64,000 nucleotides of DNA from Bog-473 sp963738135 (GTDB taxonomy: Bacteria > Actinomycetota > Acidimicrobiia > Acidimicrobiales > RAAP-2): positions 496,001 to 560,000 of the forward strand of contig CAVTVK010000002.1 of NCBI GenBank assembly GCA_963738135.1. Reading direction: 5' to 3'. The notes under the pieces are model-generated. The model was not told the DNA's origin. It worked only from the letters and a program-made list of their open reading frames with translations, and did no database searches. The translations under genes and the position numbers were made by a program. This document shows, piece by piece, positions 19,114-28,437 of this stretch; position 1 is the first letter of the stretch, and the number at the start of each line of letters is the position of its first letter.

Positions 19114-21964
19114 TTAACTGGGGGGAGGGGCCAGGTCGCGAAGGACGAACGGGAGTATGCCGCCCTGGCGATAGTGCTCGAGTTCATCGGCCGTGTCGAG
19201 GCGGGCGACGACCGGGAGCGGCCGGTCGTCCGCCATGACCCGGAGTGCTCCATCGGCACCGGCGGTCATTGCGGCGAGCCCGAAGAGGTCAAAGACTTCT
19301 GTGCCGGTGAGGCCGAGGCTGGCAATCGAGGCGCCATCGACGAATTGGAGCGGGAGGACTCCCATCCCGATGAGGTTGGAGCGGTGGATGCGCTCAAAAC
19401 TCTCGGCGAGCACGGCGCGCACCCCGAGCAACATCGTCCCTTTGGCGGCCCAGTCCCGCGATGACCCCGAGCCGTAATCCTTGCCGGCCAACACGACGAG
19501 CGGCACGCCGTCTGCCTGGTACCGCTGCGCGGCGTCGAAAACGCTGAGCTCTTCGCCGCTCGGTAGGTGTCGAGTGACGCCACCCTCCACATCGTGGTAC
19601 GAGAGCGTTCCTGAGCCGAACGTTTGCGAACGTACCGCGCACCATGACGTCGTGGTTTCCCCGCCGGGCACCAAAGGAGTTGAAATCGTCCTGCCGTACG
19701 CCTCGCTCGAGAAGGTAACGGCCAGCCGGTCCCGTGGGCGGGATCGAGCCGGCGGGTGAGATGTGATCGGTGGTGACGCTGTCACCGAGAACCACGAGGG
19801 CCCGGGCGCCGACGATGTTTGCGATGTCAGGCACTTGCGGTCCGACCCCGTCGAGGAACGGCGGGCGTTGGATGTACGTGGAGGCCGCCTGCCAGGAGAA
19901 GACGGCCTCGTCTCCGACTTCAAGGGCGGCCCACCGCTCGTCGCCGTCGTAGAGAGTGGCGTACGACTGAGTGAATTGGTCGCGGCCGAGTACTTGATTG
20001 ACCACGGAGTCGACCTCTGCCGGCGTCGGCCACAGATCGGCGAGCAGCACCGGCTCGCCGGCCGGCGTGGTTCCGAGTGGCTCGGTCGTGAGTTCGATAT
20101 CCATGGTGCCGGCTAGCGCGTACGCCACGACGAGCGGAGGGGAGGCAAGGTAGTTCATACGCACATCGGGGTGGATCCGGCCCTCGAAGTTTCGGTTCCC
20201 CGAGAGCACGGCGCACACCGCCAGGTGCCCCTTCTCAACGGCGCTAGGCACGCCGTCGAGCAGCGGCCCAGAATTGCCGATGCAGGTCGTGCATCCGTAG
20301 CCGACGAGATCGAAACCGAGCTCGGCCAGGGGTTCGGTCAATCCGGCGCGGTCGAGGTACTCGGTGACGACCCGGGACCCCGGCGCCAATGACGTCTTGA
20401 CCCAGGGTTTGGGGCGCAGCCCCCGTTCGACCGCCTTCTTGGCGAGCAGGCCAGCGGCGACCATGACCTGAGGATTCGAGGTATTGGTACAGCTCGTGAT
20501 GGCGGCGATGACGACGTGGCCATCGTCGACGGTGACGGCCTGACCGTCGATCTCCGTTGCCACCTGGCGGCTCACCCGCACCGGTTCGACCGATCTGACC
20601 GTCGATTCTCCTTGAAGGAGGGGGTCAGGTGCTCCAGATGTGGTGATACCGGCCATGGCCGAAGGAGGATCACTCGCCGGGAATGACTCGTCGGACGCCT
20701 CCTCGGGACTCCCTTGAGCGATCTGAGCCAGGTCCTTGACGCTGTCGCCAACGCCAGTCACCGCGGCGGGCTCGAGCCCGGCCAGCGACGTGCGAAACGC
20801 CGCGCCGGGCCCGGGACAGCGGGACGCGATCTTGGGGTCGAAAGGGTCCCGCGATGCAAGGTTCGATGCACGAGAGGTCGAGTGTCAGCAGCTCAGAGAA
20901 GGAGGGTGCGTCGCCGCCCGGCTCGTGGAAGAGGTACTGCTCCTTGGCATAGCGTTCGATCAGTTCGATGTGCGCAGGTGAGCGGCCGGTGAGGCGAAGG
21001 TAGTCGAGCGTCCCCTCGATCGATGGGACTGATGGCGCACGTTGCCCCGTACTCGGGAGCCATGTTGCCGAGCGTCGCCCGGTGTTCGACTCGGAGATTC
21101 GCCAGCCCCGGTCCCGTGAACTCCACGAACTTACCCACTACCCCATGACGGCGCAGGAGCTCGGCCATCGTGAGGACGAGGTCGGTGGCTGTTGCCGTCG
21201 GCGGCAGTGCTCCCATCAACTCCACGCCGACCACCGCGGGCATGGGCATGGACAGGGCTTGACCGAGCATCGCCGCCTCAGCCTCGATTCCGCCCACGCC
21301 CCAGCCGAGCACCCCAAGGCCGTTCACCATCGGTGTGTGCGAATCGGTGCCGACCAAGGTGTCGGGAAAGGCCTCGCCTTCGTCGGTGGCGAAAATCACC
21401 CTGGCCAGATACTCGAGGTTCACCTGGTGGCATATCCCTGTGTCGGGGGGCACCACGGAAAAGTTGTCGAAGACCTGCTGTGCCCAGCGCAGCAGGCCGT
21501 AGCGCTCGATGTTGCGCTCGTGCTCGATCGCGGCGTTGATGGCGAAGGCCTGCGCACTGCCGGAGGACTCGGCGATCACCGAGTGGTCGATGACAAGTTC
21601 GACGGGCACCTTCGGATTCACGAGTTTCGGGTCGCCACCGAGGTCGGCCAAGGCATCGCGCAGCACAGCCAGGTCGACGACGGCCGGAACCCCTGTGAAG
21701 TCCTGGAGGAGGACGCGCTCAGGATTGAAGGGCACCACGTTGGTCGCGGCAGCTGCCCTGCGGCCACGCCGCCAATGCTGCGACATCACCGGCGGTGACC
21801 GTTCGACCGTCCTCGTGACGGAGGAGGTTCTCGAGAAGGATCTTGATCGAGTACGGGAGTCGGGCAACATCGGCCAGATCCTCGAGCGCCGACAATCTGC
21901 AGATCCGGTAGCGCTCATCTCCTACCTGCAACGTTGACCGAGAGCCAAAACTATCGACGACCAT
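19114..21964 (-). CDS. acnA: Aconitate hydratase (aconitase A), frameshifted
   Basis: ATG 21964 follows an AGGAGG ribosome site and begins 'MVVDSFGSRSTLQVGDERY'. The full AcnA order is present: 'LLQDFTGVPAVVDLAVLRDA', 'DSHTPMVNGLGVLGWGVGG', Fe-S ligand Cys in 'SCTNTSNP' and in 'YGCTTCIGNSGPL', 'GDSVTTDHISPAGSI', and the swivel-domain 'GKDYGSGSSRDWAAKG'. About 950 codons suit the family. Frame changes are needed near 21765, 21025 and 19610. It is a TCA-cycle [4Fe-4S] enzyme converting citrate to isocitrate and is sensitive to NO and superoxide. It follows metE by 52 bp in a minus-strand gene cluster starting at a palindrome-controlled DUF2249 gene. Confidence 0.85.
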
Positions 21965-22016
21965 GACGACCTCCTGCAGAACGCCCTCTTCGTCCCGGTC
22001 ATAGCACGTTCGCGGG

Positions 22017-24352
22017 TTACGTGTCCCGAGAAGACGGCGCCGTCCTGACTCGATGGGGTGCCTTGTCGAGGCCGAGCGTGCCTCGCAGTCGGTGCGTCGC
22101 GGCCACCATGTGGCCAAGCGCGACGGTCACATCCTCGTAGCTGCGTGTCTTGAGTCCACAGTCGGGGTTGACCCACAGCCGATCCGCGCCGACGACGCTG
22201 AGGGCTCGGCGTAACAGAGCCTCGAACTCGGGGACCTCTGGGACCTTGGGCGAGTGCACGTCATAGACTCCAGGACCTATCCCACCGCGGTAGCGGACAT
22301 GCTCCAGCTCGTGAACCAGCCCCATGCGCGACCGGGCGGCTTCGAGCGATACCACGTCGACATCGAGATCCTCCAGCGCTCCCATGATGTCACCGAGCGC
22401 GGCGTAACACATGTGGGTATGAATCTGGGTGTCCGGGTTCGCCGCCGATGTCACGAGTCGAAAGGCCCGCGTGGCCCAGGCCAGATACTCGGGGCGGTCA
22501 GCCTGACGAAGCGGCAGTCCCTCACGCAGGGCCGGTTCGTCGACCTGGATCACCGCGATGCCGGTCGACTGGAGGTCGGTGAGCTCGTCGCGAATCGCCA
22601 AGCCGAGTTGCGCAGCAGTGTCGGCTTCGGGTTGGTCGTCGCGGACAAAGGACCATCGCAGCATCGTGAGTGGTCCGGTGAGCATGCCTTTCACCGGTTT
22701 CGTCGTCCGCGACTGGGCGTAACGAGCCCATTCGAGGGTTATCGGAGCCGGTCGAGCCACGTCTCCGAAGAGCACGGGGGGCCGCACACAACGCGAACCA
22801 TAGGACTGGACCCATCCCTCCTCGGGTAGGACAAAACCGCTCATCTGGGAGGCGAAGTAACGCACCATGTCGTCGCGTTCGGGCTCGCCGTGGACCAGCA
22901 CATCGAGGCCGATGCTTTCTTGGAGGGCGATGACGCGGTCGATCTCGGATTCGAGCGAACGCCGGTACCCATCGTCGGCGGTTCGTCCGGCCCGCCACGC
23001 GGCCCGGGCCTTCCGCAGCTCGGTGGTCTGGGGGAACGACCCGATGGTCGTCGTGGGCAGCATTGGCAGTCCCAGTCGGGCCTGCTGGCTCTCGACGCGC
23101 TCTTCGAGCGGTAGCGATCGACGGGGATCGAATGCAACGTCAGCTGTCCGCTGGCGAATCGCGCTGATCCCGACCCTTGGTGAGCACCGTCGAGCATCGA
23201 GAGCGGCCCGATTGGCCTCCAAGGCATCGGCCACCGCTACCCGGCCGCGATCAGCGCCGCGGGCCAGCACTGCCAACTCGGCCAGCTTCTCCTCGGCGAA
23301 AGCCAGCCAGGGAAGGACTCCTTCATCCAGCGTGGACTCGGCGGCCAGACTGAGCGGGACGTGCAGGAGCGAACACGACGTTGACACCACAACCTCTTCA
23401 GCGAGGCCGCTGAGCCGGTCGAGCAGGGTGAGCGAGGCGTCGAGGTCGTTTGCCCAGACGTTGCGCCCATCGACGACCCCAGCGAAGAGCATCTTGTTGC
23501 CCAGGCCGCCTGCCTCAGAGAGGAGGCCGAGATTCTCCGGGCCCCGACAGAAGTCCAGGCCCACGCCCTCGATTGGTAGCTCGCTGAGTGCCGCCATGGC
23601 CCCCCCCACGTGGCCAAAGTACGTCGAGACGGCCAGATTCGGGCGGTCCGGCTGCTCGGCCATCCGTTGATAGGCGCGGCAAAAGCGAAGCGAGTTCGTC
23701 AGCGCTCCTGTCCTCGACGAGCGCCGGTTCGTCGAGGCGGACCCACGAGACACCACGCTGGGCAAGTTCGACCAAGAGCGCCCTGTAGACATCCACGAGC
23801 GGTTCGAGCGCGCTCAAGACGTCAAAGCCCGCGAGGAGTCGGAGCGCTCCGGAGGAGCAGGCTGAACGGCCCCAACAGCACCGGGCTTGTCGAGATGTCG
23901 AGGGCGTTGGCCTCCACCAGCTCACGGCAGGGCTTGGTGTCGTCCAAACGGAAGTCGGTTTCGGGCCCGATCTCGGGCACAAGGTGGTGATAGTTGGTGT
24001 CGAACCACTTGGTGAGGTCCAGGGGCGCCACCGCGCGACCTTCAATGTCTGCTCCGCGGGCCATGGCGAAATATCGATCGAGGGTGATCGGCACGTTGGT
24101 GGCACGGAACCGGGCTGGGGCGGCGCCTACCATCACGATGGCATCGAGCACGTGGTCGTAGAGCGAGAAATCGTTCGACGGGATGAAATCCACACCAGCG
24201 GCGGCCATCGTCTGCCAGTTACGTTGACGGATCTCCAACGCCGCGGCCTCGAGTTCGGCGGCGCTGGTTTCGCCCCTCCAGAAGCGCTCGAGCGCCCACT
24301 TGAGCGCCCGGCCCTCTCCGATTCGGGGCATGCCGTGGACGGCGGTTCTCAT
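22017..24352 (-). CDS. metE: Cobalamin-independent methionine synthase, frameshifted
   Basis: About 778 codons, typical of MetE. The N-terminal barrel starts at ATG 24352 ('GMPRIGEGRALKWALERFW'). The C-terminal barrel carries the zinc site: His and Cys in 'HTHMCYAALGDIMGAL', a Glu in the following strand, and the last Cys in 'NPDCGLKTR'. Frame changes are needed near 23850 and 23690. It transfers a methyl group from 5-methyl-THF-polyglutamate to homocysteine in the cytoplasm. The start codon overlaps the alternative-frame stop of alkA (ATGA), so coupling is likely; folD elsewhere in the window feeds the same folate pool. Confidence 0.88.
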
Positions 24353-25345
24353 CTGGCTCTCTCGGCAGCGATGCCGGCCGAGCTTCTGCCGGCCCGACGT
24401 GTTGGTCGGGTCGACAGTTGGCGTGACGTGCCCCGCGGTCGCGAGGGCGTCGAGGAGGAGATGGAAGTACACGAGCCCGCCGTAGGGCCACCAGGTCCGC
24501 GACAGCTCGGTCACCTCTTCGTAGCCGGCGGACGACGACAAACCGAAGCGTTTGTGGAGGTTATTGCGCGCTCCGACGTCGTCGCCGGGCAGTATCTGCC
24601 AGCGTCCGAGGCCACGGAGAAGGATGTATTCGGCGCTCCAGCGCCCGATCCCGGTGAGGTCGACCAGGGTGGCATACGCCCGCTCGTTGTCGGCGTCTCG
24701 GAGCGATTCGAGATCGATCCTGCCGCTCGCCACCTGGCGGGCCAGTGTCGTCACGGCATGAGCTTTGTTCCAGCTGAATCCGACGTCCCGCAGGAGCTGG
24801 GGATCGGCTTCGGCCAGCCGCTCGGGGGTCGGGAAACCAGGCACCGCATCGCGTCGGTCAATGATGGGTCCGAACTGCTCCGCCAGGCGGTTGAGGAGGT
24901 GAACCCCCACCACAAGTGAGAGCTGCTGACAGGCGACCGCGTTCACTGCCGCCTCGAAGACGGTCGGAAAGAGCGGTGGCCGCATCCCGAGGAACTGCTC
25001 AGCCAACGTCGTGAGCCGTTCATCGTGCGCTGCGAGTGTGTAAAAGCCTCCGAGGTCGGCACTCAGTCCGAGGGTTCGATCGAGGAGACGCCGAACTTCA
25101 GGTTCGAAACGTCGAGGCGACTCTCGACCCGTTGTGCGAAGCTCCACGAGGAGGAGAGGCTTTTGTCCACGCTGCTCTTGACGAACGACGATCTCGACTG
25201 CCTGGCCCCCCGCCACAACGGTTCGCCGGTAGCTGGCACCGCCCCAGCGGTCGACGGCGTTGTGGGGCCGGCGCCGCAACGTCCAGACCGTGAGGTCCAA
25301 CCGGAACGGTGCCCGCACCTCGATCTCGAACCGGCATCGTTGCAC
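24350..25345 (-). CDS. alkA: DNA-3-methyladenine glycosylase II (AlkA-type HhH-GPD)
   Basis: About 330 codons. An AlkA-type N-terminal β-domain (residues 1-110) is followed by the HhH-GPD domain: 'LTGIGRWSAEYILLRGLG' is the helix-hairpin-helix and the Asp in 'PGDDVGAR' the catalytic residue. The start is taken at GTG 25345, five bases after the DUF488 stop, with no clear ribosome site. No stop is met in frame before metE. One frame over, a TGA overlaps the metE ATG, so an indel near the 3' end is likely. The enzyme removes alkylated bases from DNA. Confidence 0.75.
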
Positions 25346-25350
25346 CGCCG

Positions 25351-25722
25351 CTATCGCCTTGAACGCTGGACAACGGCACCGAGCACAGCGGCACCGGAGT
25401 GCTCGACGTCCTTGGTGGCGGTGAGCAGGATGAGCCGCCGATGGGCGGACACGTCGCGAAGCCGATCGACCGTCGCCTTGGCGGGCGCTTTCCTCAGCTC
25501 GCTCCGATAGCGCCGCGCGAACTCGGCAAATCGCTCCGGATCGTGGCCGTACCACCTGCGCAGCTCGGTGCTGGGGGCGACCTCTTTGGCCCACTCGTCA
25601 TGGTCGAGTGCCTCCTTGCGCACTCCGCGTGGCCACAACCGATCGACCAGCACCCGATGTTCGCCTCGCCGTCGACCGGGGTCTTGGTAAACCCGGATGA
25701 TGTCAACTCCGATCGTCACCAT
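25351..25722 (-). CDS. DUF488 family protein
   Basis: A 123-residue protein of standard DUF488 length. It has 'RVLVDRLWPRGV', 'EWAKEVAPSTELRRWYGHDP', 'FAEFARRYRSEL' and 'LLTATKDVEHSGAAVL', the conserved blocks of this small cytoplasmic family of unknown biochemical role. It is packed between the MIP18-like gene (7 bp) and alkA (5 bp). A second copy of the domain is fused to a MarR regulator at 60586-61404. Confidence 0.8.
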   Translation of the reverse strand: MVTIGVDIIRVYQDPGRRRGEHRVLVDRLWPRGVRKEALDHDEWAKEVAPSTELRRWYGHDPERFAEFARRYRSELRKAPAKATVDRLRDVSAHRRLILLTATKDVEHSGAAVLGAVVQRSRR

Positions 25723-25729
25723 GACTCGA

Positions 25730-26104
25730 TCACCTCAACCGAAAGCCAAGGACCCCAGCGGCGTCCTCCCTGATCATCGCGGGGCTCCACGGGGGCTCCC
25801 ACACCACTCGGACCTCGACGGGAATCGCGCCGCCCAGTTGCTCTTCAATCGCCGCCCTCGCCATTTCGGGCAGGCTCTCCGACGCTGGACAACCCGGAGT
25901 CGTGAGCGTCATCTCCACGACCGTGGTGCCTTCTTCGTCACGTACGTCGTAGACCAAGCCGAGCGACACGACGTCGAGGTACAGCTCAGGGTCGTACACG
26001 CCGCTGAGCGCCGCCCACGCCTCCTCGACGGTACTCTGCGGCAGAATCTCTGCGCTGGACGACCCGACCGAGATCGGTCCGCTCGGCCGTGGCGGCGCGC
26101 TCAC
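25730..26104 (-). CDS. MIP18/DUF59 metal-sulfur cluster assembly factor
   Basis: A 124-residue MIP18-family protein. 'GVYDPELYLDVVSLGLVYDV' carries the conserved DPE motif and 'LTTPGCPASESLPEMA' the conserved Cys. 'VVWEPPWSPAMI' completes the family signature. These proteins assist [Fe-S] maturation. Its GTG start overlaps the stop of the DUF2249 gene (GTGA), so the pair is translationally coupled. It is paralogous to the C-terminal half of the SufT protein encoded at 30103. Confidence 0.82.
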   Translation of the reverse strand: MSAPPRPSGPISVGSSSAEILPQSTVEEAWAALSGVYDPELYLDVVSLGLVYDVRDEEGTTVVEMTLTTPGCPASESLPEMARAAIEEQLGGAIPVEVRVVWEPPWSPAMIREDAAGVLGFRLR

Positions 26105-26322
26105 GACGAGCGCCGGAAGGTGACCCGCCAGTTGTCAGAAGCGAGTTCGGCTACCTCGTAGGTGAATCCTTCCGAAGACAGCACGCCCTCAAGTGGTACT
26201 GGTTCGAACGGAGCGAGAACGACCAGGTCTTCGCCTTCGGCCAGGGAAGCGACGGCGGCCATGATGGCGTCAAACGGTTCACCGCCTGCCGCAATGATCG
26301 GGCGAGCATCGATGGTGGCCAT
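26101..26322 (-). CDS. DUF2249 domain protein
   Basis: A 73-residue protein starting at ATG 26322 behind GGGAGGAG. It has 'IDARPI', 'LVVLAPFEPVPLEGVLSSEG' and a C-terminal 'WRVTFRR' strand, the small α/β DUF2249 fold (TusA-like in outline). DUF2249 proteins recur beside hemerythrins and NO-related genes. This one heads a minus-strand cluster DUF2249-MIP18-DUF488-alkA-metE-acnA and lies 42 bp downstream of a palindrome at 26365-26380. Confidence 0.72.
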   Translation of the reverse strand: MATIDARPIIAAGGEPFDAIMAAVASLAEGEDLVVLAPFEPVPLEGVLSSEGFTYEVAELASDNWRVTFRRSS

Positions 26323-26364
26323 GGGCTCCTCCCTGCTCGGACCAGCGGGCCCGGGACTAGTTTC

Positions 26365-26380
26365 TCTTCTCTGAACTAGA
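26365..26380 (-). promoter_or_regulatory. Recurring palindrome, DUF2249 operon promoter
   Basis: Plus-strand TCTTCT-CTGA-ACTAGA. The ACTAGA arm is exact and the other arm matches at 4 of 6. A further ACTAGT lies at 26355-26360. It is located 42 bp from the DUF2249 start. Confidence 0.5.
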
Positions 26381-26482
26381 ACTATATCACCTTGAGGCAA
26401 GTTTCCCCTCGTCGACGGAGGCGAGCAGGCCATTGTTGGCCCAGACGCATAAGTGCTCCTTCGCGGTGCCGATCGAGCCGGC

Positions 26483-26947
26483 TTATGGGCTTCGTGCGAG
26501 GACCACCCCGGCCGGGATGCTGAGCGTCAGGACGACCAACCCAATCCGGTAACCGATCTGCAGCCAACCACGGTCGACGAGGCTCCTTCGGGTGGAATAG
26601 GCGAACACTCCGAGAGCAACCACCAATAGCGCGCTGCCAAGGAGGAGCAACGCCTCGAACCGCCCTATGACGCCCACAAGAACCGCAGTGTTGCCAACGT
26701 TCCAGCACGCCAACTCGGCGCGGCATGCCGCGAGCGAGGCACTCGGTCGCGCCACCAGCACCTGGCCTAGGCCGAGGAACACCTGTGCCACCCCGCCAAC
26801 GAGCACGAGGTAGGCCGCGGCCCACGATGCGGTTTCCGATGGAGTGACGCTGCTCGCCGCAGCAACACACCCCCCAGCAATGACACACATCCCACCGAGG
26901 GCGACGAATATCTGTCCATCGTCATTGCAATCTCCCCAACGAGTCAC
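26483..26947 (-). CDS. Hypothetical membrane protein, about five helices
   Basis: From GTG 26947 (ribosome site-like GAGGTCAG upstream) the protein has 154 residues. A longer form from 27028 has an unconvincing basic N-terminus. Hydrophobic segments lie at about 12-30, 42-65, 80-105, 108-125 and 135-152, leaving almost no soluble domain. I recognise no family. It is divergent from the flavoprotein reductase gene and close to the stress-gene cluster, but no function can be read. Confidence 0.5.
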   Translation of the reverse strand: MTRWGDCNDDGQIFVALGGMCVIAGGCVAAASSVTPSETASWAAAYLVLVGGVAQVFLGLGQVLVARPSASLAACRAELACWNVGNTAVLVGVIGRFEALLLLGSALLVVALGVFAYSTRRSLVDRGWLQIGYRIGLVVLTLSIPAGVVLARSP

Positions 26948-27071
26948 GATGAGCTGACCTCTTTCTTGCTCTGTCCGGGGAGCGGCACACAACCGTGAGC
27001 GGCAGACGCTCGACGTGCTGAGCTTCAAGGCGTAGTTGATGCGCGGTTCACGAACGTTGGCAGGTTGTTTC

Positions 27072-27087
27072 TATAGCATAGACTAGA
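27072..27087 (+). promoter_or_regulatory. Recurring palindrome, flavoprotein reductase promoter
   Basis: TATAGC-ATAG-ACTAGA: right arm exact, left arm 4 of 6. A TATGAT hexamer follows two bases later (27090-27095) and would be the -10 box, but it contains the annotated ATG (27091). Confidence 0.55.
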
Positions 27088-27090
27088 AGT

Positions 27091-27861
27091 ATGATTCCGA
27101 CGGAACCGGCCTCCAAGGATGCGACCCACCCGGTCAGGACGCCGCCGGGATGGCAAGTCGCCGAGGTGGCAGAGATCATCGAGGAGGCTGCTGACGCCGT
27201 GACCCTGCGCCTTCGATTGGCTCAAACAGACGGATTTCTGCCCGGCCAGTACTACAACGTTCGTCTCAATGTTCCGGACCGGCCACGCCCGGTCCAGCGG
27301 GCTTACTCAATCGGCTCCTCTCCTGTGCCGGACCCTTCGGTGATCGACCTCGGGGTACGAGAGGTGCCTCACGGGTTGATCTCGCCCCGACTGGTCCGCG
27401 ACCTCGGCGTCGGCCAGCAACTCGAAGTGCGAGGCCCGAGTGGGCGCTTCACCTGGACCGGCGATGACGGCGATGCGGTGCTGCTCGTAGGCGCCGGAAG
27501 CGGGCTCGTGCCACTCGTTGCCATGATCCGTTATGCGGTGGCGGCCCGCCGTGAGGTCCCCATTTGCCTGGTGTGCTCGGCAACCACCTATGACCACGCC
27601 ATGTATCGCGAGGAGCTCCGCCGCTTGTCGTTGCAGCACCACTGGTTACGCGTCGTCCACTGCATCACCAGAGATGCTGGGGAACCCCGGGCTGCCTACC
27701 ACCGGCGTATTGACCAGGACCTGCTTGCCGAGGTTCTCGACGGTCACGTTGCTCCGCAGGCGTTCTTGTGCGGCCCTCCCGCAATGGTTGACGTGGCTGC
27801 GGATGCGCTGGTCAATCTTGGTATTGATTCCGGTCGGATACGATCCGAGAAATACGATTGA
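27091..27861 (+). CDS. FAD/NAD(P)-binding ferredoxin reductase-like oxidoreductase
   Basis: A 256-residue member of the FNR superfamily. The FAD domain (about 25-125) has 'RPVQRAYSIGSSP' (RxYS motif). The NAD(P) domain (about 130-255) has 'VLLVGAGSGLVPLVAMIRYA' and 'FLCGPPAMVDVAADALV', ending in an 'SEKYD' tail. No 2Fe-2S or heme domain is fused, so it needs a separate partner; the ferredoxin at 29825 is a candidate. ATG 27091 lies inside the apparent -10 box, so either translation is nearly leaderless or the promoter is read wrongly. GTG 27166 would remove the first β-strand. It carries the regulon palindrome. Confidence 0.82.
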   Translation: MIPTEPASKDATHPVRTPPGWQVAEVAEIIEEAADAVTLRLRLAQTDGFLPGQYYNVRLNVPDRPRPVQRAYSIGSSPVPDPSVIDLGVREVPHGLISPRLVRDLGVGQQLEVRGPSGRFTWTGDDGDAVLLVGAGSGLVPLVAMIRYAVAARREVPICLVCSATTYDHAMYREELRRLSLQHHWLRVVHCITRDAGEPRAAYHRRIDQDLLAEVLDGHVAPQAFLCGPPAMVDVAADALVNLGIDSGRIRSEKYD

Positions 27862-28072
27862 TCCGCTGCGGCGTCGGCGTCACCGCGCAGGCTCGCTACT
27901 GCTCCGAGCCGCAATCCACTGCCCGTCTGTTTCAGGTAGCAGTGATTGAGAGGCTCTTGAGCTCGTCGGATCCTCCACGCCAAAGAGAGGAGATCCGCAC
28001 ACAACGTCGACGGCGCATCGACATGGTGTCGTCGTCTTGTCGCCCAGCGGGTCTCGCTGAAGCGGACTTTAA

Positions 28073-28088
28073 TCTAGTTACAACTAGA
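28073..28088 (+). promoter_or_regulatory. Recurring palindrome, perfect copy with -10 box
   Basis: TCTAGT-TACA-ACTAGA is a perfect 6-bp inverted repeat with a 4-bp spacer. It is followed after GG by TATGAT (28091-28096), a good -10 hexamer, placing the palindrome between -35 and -10, where a repressor would act. The next gene starts 52 bp downstream. Confidence 0.7.
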
Positions 28089-28140
28089 GGTATGATGGGA
28101 GCAGTATCAGGAAGAGGATCGGACGCAAAGGGGTTTGGAC

Positions 28141-28437
28141 ATGCCGGCTGAAACCCATTCACTCGGGTGCGGGATCGAAGTCGACGATGTGCTGACGTTG
28201 CTCGAGACCCTGCTCGATGATCCCTCCGCCAAGACGATCGGGGAGAGCACCTTGGAATCCCTGGGTGTCGCTACTGCTGAACTCTATGACCTATGGGACG
28301 CGGTCCGTGAGGAGTTCGGCGAACGTACGCTCGGCCCAGAGATTGACCTGGGTGAACTGGATCCATCCATGACGCTCGAGGCGGCGGCAGCGGCCATGGT
28401 CCGCCTGTTGAGGCCCGCGGATGACCATGGCACTTGA
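28141..28437 (+). CDS. Small acyl-carrier-protein-like protein
   Basis: A 98-residue acidic helical protein starting at ATG 28141 with AAAGGGG eight bases upstream. The pattern 'LESLGVATAELYDLWDAVRE', 'EFGERTLGPEIDLGEL' and 'MTLEAAAAAMVRLL' resembles an acyl-carrier-protein fold, but the phosphopantetheine serine of the usual DSL motif is replaced (GVATAEL). It would therefore not carry an acyl group. Its stop overlaps the start of the following membrane protein, so the two are probably co-translated and may act together. I do not recognise a named family. Confidence 0.55.
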   Translation: MPAETHSLGCGIEVDDVLTLLETLLDDPSAKTIGESTLESLGVATAELYDLWDAVREEFGERTLGPEIDLGELDPSMTLEAAAAAMVRLLRPADDHGT

